A DNA stretch of 64,000 nt from JANOYY01 sp043720395 (GTDB taxonomy: Bacteria > Actinomycetota > Acidimicrobiia > Acidimicrobiales > JANYDT01), in contig JAYSSR010000079.1 of NCBI GenBank assembly GCA_043720395.1, positions 11,894 through 75,893 of the forward strand, given 5' to 3'. Below, piece by piece: positions 58,939 to 64,000 of this stretch (position 1 is the first letter of the stretch; each line of letters starts with the position of its first letter). The notes under the pieces were generated by a model that was given only the letters and a program-made list of their open reading frames with translations, did no database searches and was not told the DNA's origin. Position numbers and translations under genes: made by a program.

Positions 58939-59727
58939 ATGGCACTCCCCGCCTCCACCATTGCCGATCTTGCTGCCCACATCGACGCTGCACAGTCAGG
59001 CAGTTTCGAGATCACCAAGCTCACCGACGCGCACCCTCAGATGGACGTTGCGGACGGCTACGCGGTGCAGGCTGCCCTGGTTGCACGATGGCAATCGCGT
59101 GGCCGTCGACTCGCTGGCTACAAGGGTGGACTTACCGCCAAAGCCAAGATGATCCAGATGGGCGTGGACCTCCCCGTGTTTGGCGTGCTCATGAACGACA
59201 CGTGCGTGCCCGATGGCGGCACCGTCGAGTTCGCGTCGCTCATCCACCCGAAGGTCGAGGCGGAGATCGCCTTCGTCACGTCGAGGGAGCTGTCCGGCAC
59301 GTTGTGTTCGATCGCCGAGGTGCTCGCCGCCACCGAGTTCGTGATGCCCGCCATGGAGATCATCGACTCGCGCTACCGCGACTTCAAATTCGACGCCACC
59401 AGCGTGATCGCCGACAACACCTCCGCCGCTCGCTACGTCATCGGCGGCGCTCCCCGCCGTCCAGCGGGACTGGACCTGCACCTGCTCGGAGTCGTGATGG
59501 AACGCAACGGGCAGCTCGTCGGGACCGCGGCGGGAGCAGCCGTGCTCGGCCATCCGGCAGCATCAGTGTCGGCTCTGGTCGCCTGGTTGGCGGCGTCCGG
59601 GCGATCGCTCCCCGAGGGCTCACTCGTGATGACGGGCGGCGTCACCGAGGCCATCACCGCGTCAAAGGGCGACCACTTCTCGGCCAGAGTCCAACACCTC
59701 GGCTCGGTCGGCGTCAGCTTCGTGTAA
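58939..59727 (+). CDS. 4-Oxalocrotonate (2-oxo-3-hexenedioate) decarboxylase
   Basis: 262 residues, homologous to the upstream hydratase: AGYKGGLTAKAKMIQMGVDL, LIHPKVEAEIAFVTSRELSG, PAMEIIDSRYRDFKFDATSV, IADNTSAARYVIGGAPRRPA and GAAVLGHPAASVSALVAWLA. The substitutions KGGLT and the DFKF segment fit the XylI/DmpH decarboxylase more than the XylJ/DmpE hydratase, giving the pair expected in a 4-oxalocrotonate branch. The 3' end is followed by palindrome C copy 3. Confidence 0.9.
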   Translation: MALPASTIADLAAHIDAAQSGSFEITKLTDAHPQMDVADGYAVQAALVARWQSRGRRLAGYKGGLTAKAKMIQMGVDLPVFGVLMNDTCVPDGGTVEFASLIHPKVEAEIAFVTSRELSGTLCSIAEVLAATEFVMPAMEIIDSRYRDFKFDATSVIADNTSAARYVIGGAPRRPAGLDLHLLGVVMERNGQLVGTAAGAAVLGHPAASVSALVAWLAASGRSLPEGSLVMTGGVTEAITASKGDHFSARVQHLGSVGVSFV

Positions 59728-59737
59728 CCGCAACGAA

Positions 59738-59801
59738 AAACCACCCAATCGGACCACCCAATAGCGGAAACCATCGATTGGGTGGTCCGATTGGGTGGTT
59801 T
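59738..59801. repeat. Palindromic repeat C, copy 3
   Basis: A 64-bp copy with AAACCACCCAATCGGACCAC on the left and GTGGTCCGATTGGGTGGTTT on the right. It lies 11 bases after the decarboxylase stop and 15 bases before the convergent tautomerase stop, so it could serve as a bidirectional terminator. Confidence 0.92.
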
Positions 59802-59815
59802 GTCCAGTGGGTGCG

Positions 59816-60235
59816 TCAGTCCGCGGCAGCGGCCGCGGCCGCCCGGGCCCGGACCTCGTCGAAGCGACCGGCAACGGCCGGCGCACCGCCGACGGTCCAG
59901 CTCGACGACGAGAAGTCGCGGATCAACGCTCGAACGTCGTCGAGCTCACAGCCGAGGATCTCTGCGACCAACGCCGACATTTCACCCATCAGGCGAAGCT
60001 GGAGCGAACCCGGGCGGCCCGACACCATCTCAATGGTGATCAACGGCGAGACCTTCTTGGCCCCCACTACCCCACCAAGTCCCCAACACGCTGCCGGAAC
60101 GGGATGAATGATCGTCCGGAAATTCTCGATCGGCGCGTCCAGTGTCGTGGCGTAAAGCGACGTGCACCGCTCGATGAGCGCCTTGTAAACCTTGGGCCCG
60201 TGGCCCTCCATGAGCTCGATCGTCAGTAACGGCAT
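59816..60235 (-). CDS. Fused double-domain tautomerase (4-oxalocrotonate tautomerase family)
   Basis: 139 residues starting at the ATG 60235, so that MPLLTIEL exposes the catalytic amino-terminal Pro after Met removal. A second tautomerase-like module begins near residue 68 (SPLITIEMVSGRPGSLQLRL) and ends in SSSSWTVGGAP; it lacks a free N-terminal Pro. The fusion of two ~60-residue units is seen in cis-CaaD-like and related members. 4-Oxalocrotonate tautomerase activity would supply the missing isomerisation before the decarboxylase. It is encoded on the opposite strand to the pathway genes. Confidence 0.82.
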   Translation of the reverse strand: MPLLTIELMEGHGPKVYKALIERCTSLYATTLDAPIENFRTIIHPVPAACWGLGGVVGAKKVSPLITIEMVSGRPGSLQLRLMGEMSALVAEILGCELDDVRALIRDFSSSSWTVGGAPAVAGRFDEVRARAAAAAAAD

Positions 60236-60277
60236 CCTTCCAGTGTGCCACGACATTGGGATCATCCCAGGTCAAGC

Positions 60278-61711
60278 TCACTGGGCAGCCAACAATTCCT
60301 CTGCCGATGGCGGTCGGAACATCGTTCCCATGACGACTGCGGCGAGAAACATTGCGCCTGCGACGTACGCGAATGACCATCGGTGGCCACTCGACGGCCG
60401 GTGAGCGGCAGCCGATATGGCCGTCACAACGGCGATGCCCAGCGCCCCTCCCACCTGGCGTCCGGTTGCGTAGAGCGCCGACCCCATGGCGAATCGGTCC
60501 GTCGGCAGATATGCGCTCGCCGCACTTGACAAGACGCTGATCGATAGACCGATTGCGACGCCAACCGCGAGGAGCGATGGGAAGAACACGGTCCAGTAGT
60601 TGCTTTGAGTATCGAGCAAGCGCGACATCGCGAGCGTCGCAGTACCGAAGAGGACGAGGCCCGGCACCGCCACTCGCTGATGTCCGAATCGCTGGGCCAG
60701 GCGTCCACCGATCGGTGACACCGTCACCGAACCGACTGGTGCGACGATCGCGCCGATACCCGCTCGCGACGGCGAATAGTGCCACACCTCCCGGAGCCAT
60801 TGGATCATCGTGAAGTTCCACGAGTAGAACCCCGCTGCGTACAGCACGCCAGCGACGTTTGCAGCGGTCACGAAACGCAGCTTGAACAGGTCAAGGTCAA
60901 GCACCGGATTGGTCGTTCTCCGACTGCGATGAACGAACGCGATCGCCGAGCCGATGGCGACGACAACGCACGCCGCGAGCTTTGGCGACCCCCAGCCCCA
61001 CTCATTGGACTGCACCAGCGCCAGCGTCAGCAGGGCGACGCTGCACAACGCGAGTCCTGCGCCGAAAAAGTCGGGTACACGGACGCCGGGGGTCGAGCGT
61101 TCCTGCAGCAAGCGACGTCCCGCGATGCTCACCCCCACGCAGACAGGCACCGCTATGAGGAAGATCCATCGCCACCCGAACGCGTCAACGACGAGACCGC
61201 CAACAACCGGTCCGGTCGCCGCGCCGAGCCCGCCGCTCGATGCGAGCATTCCGGCCGCAGCAGCACGGCGTTCCACCGGAAACTCCGGCATCACCAACGC
61301 AGTCGCCGACGGCACGATGAGCGCGGCACCGAGTGCCTGAACGACACGAGATGCCACCAGCATCGGCACACTCGTCGCGGCACCGCAGAGCACCGAGGAG
61401 ACGCCGAAGATTGCGATCCCGAGAAGGAATGCGCGCTTACGACCGAACGATTCAGCGAGACGCCCCGCTGTCAGCAGCCCAGCGGCGAACGAGATCGAGT
61501 AGCCGGAGATGATCCACGGCATCAGCGTCGACGTGCCCAGGTCGTCCCGGATGTTTCGGTACGCGACGTTGACGATGGTCACGTCGAGCGCGGTGAGAAA
61601 CGTCCCGGCGGCCACGATCATGAGGACCTTCGATGACCGCTTCACGGTCGGAACGCTTGCATACTTGGTCGACTGCGAATGGGTACGGCGTTCCGGCCAG
61701 GAGAACGTCAC
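60278..61711 (-). CDS. MFS transporter, DHA2 (EmrB/QacA) family
   Basis: 477 residues with about 14 membrane helices. LTALDVTIVNVAYRNIRDDL is the N-terminal DHA2 motif D1, GRLAESFGRKRAFLLGIAIF motif A, and LVASRVVQALGAALIVPSAT motif B. Proton-driven efflux of organic compounds is expected; in this cluster it may export or import an aromatic or its intermediate. It is 42 bases upstream of the tautomerase gene on the same strand. Palindrome A copy 6 lies just upstream of its start. Confidence 0.9.
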   Translation of the reverse strand: MTFSWPERRTHSQSTKYASVPTVKRSSKVLMIVAAGTFLTALDVTIVNVAYRNIRDDLGTSTLMPWIISGYSISFAAGLLTAGRLAESFGRKRAFLLGIAIFGVSSVLCGAATSVPMLVASRVVQALGAALIVPSATALVMPEFPVERRAAAAGMLASSGGLGAATGPVVGGLVVDAFGWRWIFLIAVPVCVGVSIAGRRLLQERSTPGVRVPDFFGAGLALCSVALLTLALVQSNEWGWGSPKLAACVVVAIGSAIAFVHRSRRTTNPVLDLDLFKLRFVTAANVAGVLYAAGFYSWNFTMIQWLREVWHYSPSRAGIGAIVAPVGSVTVSPIGGRLAQRFGHQRVAVPGLVLFGTATLAMSRLLDTQSNYWTVFFPSLLAVGVAIGLSISVLSSAASAYLPTDRFAMGSALYATGRQVGGALGIAVVTAISAAAHRPSSGHRWSFAYVAGAMFLAAVVMGTMFRPPSAEELLAAQ

Positions 61712-61736
61712 GTGCCCGCACAGTGAGTGAACCCCT

Positions 61737-61810
61737 TCGCGGTACGTTTACGCGTTCGCGGTACGTTGCGAGCACGTCGAACGTACCGCGAGCGACAGAA
61801 CGTACCGCGA
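61737..61810. repeat. Palindromic repeat A, copy 6
   Basis: A 74-bp copy with TCGCGGTACGT arms repeated twice on the left and ACGTACCGCGA twice on the right; the variable bases differ from copies 1-5 but change in a compensated way on both arms. It lies between the divergent MFS and acetaldehyde dehydrogenase genes. Confidence 0.9.
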
Positions 61811-61964
61811 AGTGCCTGGCCGCCAATCCTCGCCTCCTCACGGCGGCTCGGCGGTATCGCACGTGCTCCGTTCCACTGGATGGACCACCCGCGTGGAGCG
61901 CACCCGGCCCGACAGGACAGACTGACGTGTCGCCCGCGGAGGTCCGCGTGCACGGAAGGGACAC

Positions 61965-62879
61965 GTGGCGAAGCTCACCGCGGCGATCGTCGGATCGGGC
62001 AACATCGGCACCGACCTCATGTACAAATTGCAGCGCTCCGAGCTGATCGAGCCCCGCTACATGATCGGCGTCGATCCGCACAGTGAGGGTCTCGCGCTGG
62101 CGAGGTCCAAGGGCCTCGAAGCGAGCCACGAGGGCGTCGATTGGCTCCTCTCCCAGAAGGAGCTGCCCGATTTCGTATTCGAGGCCACGAGTGCCTACAT
62201 CCATGTAGCGAACGCTCCTCGCTACGCGGAGCTTGGTATCCGGGCCATCGACCTCACGCCTGCGGCGGTCGGACCCTTCGTCGTGCCGACCGCAAACCTT
62301 GACGAACACCTCGACGCGATGAACGTCAACATGGTCACGTGCGCCGGACAGGCGACGATCCCGATCGTGTACGCGGTGTCTTCGGTCGCACCGGTCGGGT
62401 ACAGCGAGATTGTTGCGACGGTGGCGTCGAAGTCGGCCGGGCCCGGCACGCGGGCGAACATTGATGAGTTCACACGCACAACGTCGCGAGCGATCGCCGA
62501 CGTCGGCAAAGCGGGACGCGGCAAGGCGATCATCGTTCTCAACCCGGCCGACCCGCCGATGATCATGCGCGACACGATCTTCTGCCAGCTCCCACTCGAC
62601 GCCGACCACATCCTGATCACCAAGGCCATCGAGGACGCTGTTGCACGGGTCGCGTCGTACGTGCCCGGCTACCGACTGAAGGCCGCTCCACAGTTCGGTG
62701 ATTCACGCGGGACGCCACGCGTCGCCGTGTTCGTGGAAGTCGAGGGAGCGGGCGACTACTTTCCGCCGTACGCGGGCAACCTCGACATCATGACCGCCGC
62801 AGCCGCGGCGACGGCTGAACGCATGGCCAAACACATCAACGACAACGGCCTCGCGGCCCTTTCGCGCACAGGAGCCTGA
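61965..62879 (+). CDS. dmpF: Acetaldehyde dehydrogenase (acylating)
   Basis: 304 residues from GTG 61965. The NAD-binding AIVGSGNIGTDLMYKLQRSE, the GVDPHSEGLALARSKGLEAS segment and the catalytic-Cys motif NMVTCAGQATIPIVYAVSSV (Cys near residue 127) identify the DmpF/BphJ/XylQ family. The enzyme oxidises acetaldehyde from the aldolase to acetyl-CoA, usually by channelling in a complex with it. It ends three bases before the aldolase start. Confidence 0.95.
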   Translation: MAKLTAAIVGSGNIGTDLMYKLQRSELIEPRYMIGVDPHSEGLALARSKGLEASHEGVDWLLSQKELPDFVFEATSAYIHVANAPRYAELGIRAIDLTPAAVGPFVVPTANLDEHLDAMNVNMVTCAGQATIPIVYAVSSVAPVGYSEIVATVASKSAGPGTRANIDEFTRTTSRAIADVGKAGRGKAIIVLNPADPPMIMRDTIFCQLPLDADHILITKAIEDAVARVASYVPGYRLKAAPQFGDSRGTPRVAVFVEVEGAGDYFPPYAGNLDIMTAAAAATAERMAKHINDNGLAALSRTGA

Positions 62880-62881
62880 CG

Positions 62882-63931
62882 ATGCCGTACTCCCCAACCC
62901 TCGACGTCCGCATGACCGACACCTGCCTGCGCGACGGCTCGCACGCCAAGGGCCACCAGTTCACCGTTGAGCACGTGCGATCGATAGTACGCGCGCTTGA
63001 TGCTGTCGGCATGCCCGTCATCGAGGTCACGCATGGCGACGGGCTCGGCGGGTCCTCGTTCAACTACGGGTTCTCACACACCGACGAGCGCATTCTGATG
63101 AAAACGGCGGTTGAATCCGCTACGACCTCCAAGATTGCAGCGCTGATGGTGCCCGGCATCGGCACGCTCGACGACATTCGGTTCATCGCCGATATCGGTC
63201 TGTCGATCGTACGAGTGGCGACGCATTGCACCGAGGCCGACGTCTCGATTCAGCACTTCGGACTCGCCCGGTCCTTGGGGCTGGAGACGGTCGGGTTCCT
63301 GATGATGGCGCACAGCCAGGCCCCATCGGTTCTCGCGAAACAGGCGCGCATCATGGCCGACGCCGGCTGCCAGTGCGTCTACGTCGTCGACTCAGCGGGC
63401 GCAATGATCCTCGACGACGTTACGGAGCGGGTCGGCGCGGTCGTTGCCGAGTTGGGCCCCGATTCGCAGACCGGCTTTCACGGGCATGACAACCTGAACA
63501 TCGCCGTCGCCAACTCGGTGCTCGCCGTGAGGGCGGGCGCGGTGCAGATCGATGGATCAACCCGTGGCTTCGGTGCCGGCGCTGGCAACACCCGCAACGA
63601 GGTGTTCGCCGCGGTCGCGGAGCGTCTCGGCATCTCAACGGGGGTCAATGTTCGCGGAATTATCGACGCGGCGGAAGATGTGGTGCGCCCTGTCATGGAC
63701 GGTGAATGCATCATCGATCGGCTTGCCCTCATGATGGGCTACGCGGGTGTGTACTCGTCGTTTCTGAAGCACGCGTACCGTGCCGCGGAGGAGTACAACG
63801 TGAGCGGTGCCGACGTCCTCCTGAAGTGCGGCGAGCAGAAGCTCGTGGGCGGCCAGGAGGATCAGATCATCTTCATCGCCCAAGAGCTCGCCGCCGCCCG
63901 CGACGCCGAACTGGTTGCAAGTCGCGCGTAG
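62882..63931 (+). CDS. dmpG: 4-Hydroxy-2-oxovalerate aldolase
   Basis: 349 residues, HMGL-like TIM barrel followed by a helical DmpG communication domain. MTDTCLRDGSHAKGHQFTVE carries the metal and catalytic Arg/Asp/His residues, GIGTLDDIRFIADIGLSIVR and VVDSAGAMILDDVTERVGAV follow, and TGFHGHDNLNIAVANSVLAV gives the metal His pair. It cleaves 4-hydroxy-2-oxovalerate to pyruvate and acetaldehyde. It is the partner of the acetaldehyde dehydrogenase and completes the meta pathway. Confidence 0.95.
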   Translation: MPYSPTLDVRMTDTCLRDGSHAKGHQFTVEHVRSIVRALDAVGMPVIEVTHGDGLGGSSFNYGFSHTDERILMKTAVESATTSKIAALMVPGIGTLDDIRFIADIGLSIVRVATHCTEADVSIQHFGLARSLGLETVGFLMMAHSQAPSVLAKQARIMADAGCQCVYVVDSAGAMILDDVTERVGAVVAELGPDSQTGFHGHDNLNIAVANSVLAVRAGAVQIDGSTRGFGAGAGNTRNEVFAAVAERLGISTGVNVRGIIDAAEDVVRPVMDGECIIDRLALMMGYAGVYSSFLKHAYRAAEEYNVSGADVLLKCGEQKLVGGQEDQIIFIAQELAAARDAELVASRA

Positions 63932-63974
63932 TTGCGCCCCTGGCGGTTCATCGCCACCCAACACAGCTGCATGG

Positions 63975-64000
63975 TGGCGGTGTCGCAGGCGCTGGTGAAA
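63975..64000. repeat. Palindromic repeat E, copy 3 (cut by the window end)
   Basis: The last bases (GTGGCGGTGTCGCAGGCGCT and what follows) match the left arm of repeat E copies 1 and 2, so a third element is cut by the window end. Confidence 0.55.

Overview
The window is high-GC DNA with densely packed, often ATGA-overlapping genes, two tRNA genes and no phage or plasmid backbone. The housekeeping block (aroK-aroC-prepilin peptidase-mltG-ruvX-alaS-...-rarA) and the abundance of acyl-CoA, DUF35 and thiolase genes suggest an actinobacterial chromosome, probably of the class Acidimicrobiia. That placement is an inference from gene content and order; no rRNA or marker tree was available.

Layout. 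1-2.4 kb: a thiolase cut by the window edge and an AbiEi/DUF559 gene framed by two near-identical palindromes. 2.5-10.4 kb, minus strand: prfC, an acyl-CoA synthetase, then a NicO-type metal transporter, a TPR protein and a DUF4331 protein as one operon. 10.7-15.9 kb: etfA-etfB-dimethylglycine/sarcosine dehydrogenase, with a divergent GntR regulator. 16.5-27.1 kb, minus strand: the housekeeping block, interrupted between alaS and a 93-residue gene by a second palindrome-framed AbiEi/DUF559 gene. 27-30 kb: tRNA-Asn, tRNA-Met, a Phd/RelE module and small proteins. 30.0-32.3 kb: a MarR-controlled hydroxycinnamate (ferulate/p-coumarate) cassette. 32.5-41 kb: a spherulin-4 protein, two decayed genes, a TetR-controlled thiolase/DUF35/amidohydrolase operon, an alpha/beta hydrolase, a VOC protein, thioesterase, dodecin and a PlsC-dodecin fusion. 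41-50 kb: acyl-CoA synthetase, phosphotransferase, thioesterase, Rieske oxygenase, SDR, enoyl-CoA hydratase, DUF35, MFS exporter. 50.5-54.5 kb: a broken kinase/receiver/cyclase gene, an acyltransferase and a Crp-family regulator. 55-64 kb: a catechol meta-cleavage cluster (catechol 2,3-dioxygenase, IclR regulator, [2Fe-2S] protein, hydratase, decarboxylase, fused tautomerase, MFS, acetaldehyde dehydrogenase, aldolase).

Functional picture. Side-chain shortening of hydroxycinnamates, a possible O-demethylation or ring-hydroxylation step by the Rieske oxygenase, and meta-cleavage to pyruvate and acetyl-CoA could form a route for lignin-derived aromatics. Several regulators sit beside clear palindromic operator candidates (GntR, MarR, TetR, IclR).

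The most unusual content is a set of dispersed intergenic palindromes in five sequence families (A-E here). A, B and C share one design: a 9-11 bp motif present four times as a nested palindrome of 64-78 bp. Two different families (B and D) frame the only two AbiEi/DUF559 (Vsr-like nuclease fold) genes in the window, resembling REP/RAYT units but with an unrelated protein. One family A copy is also read as the N-terminus of an acyl-CoA synthetase.
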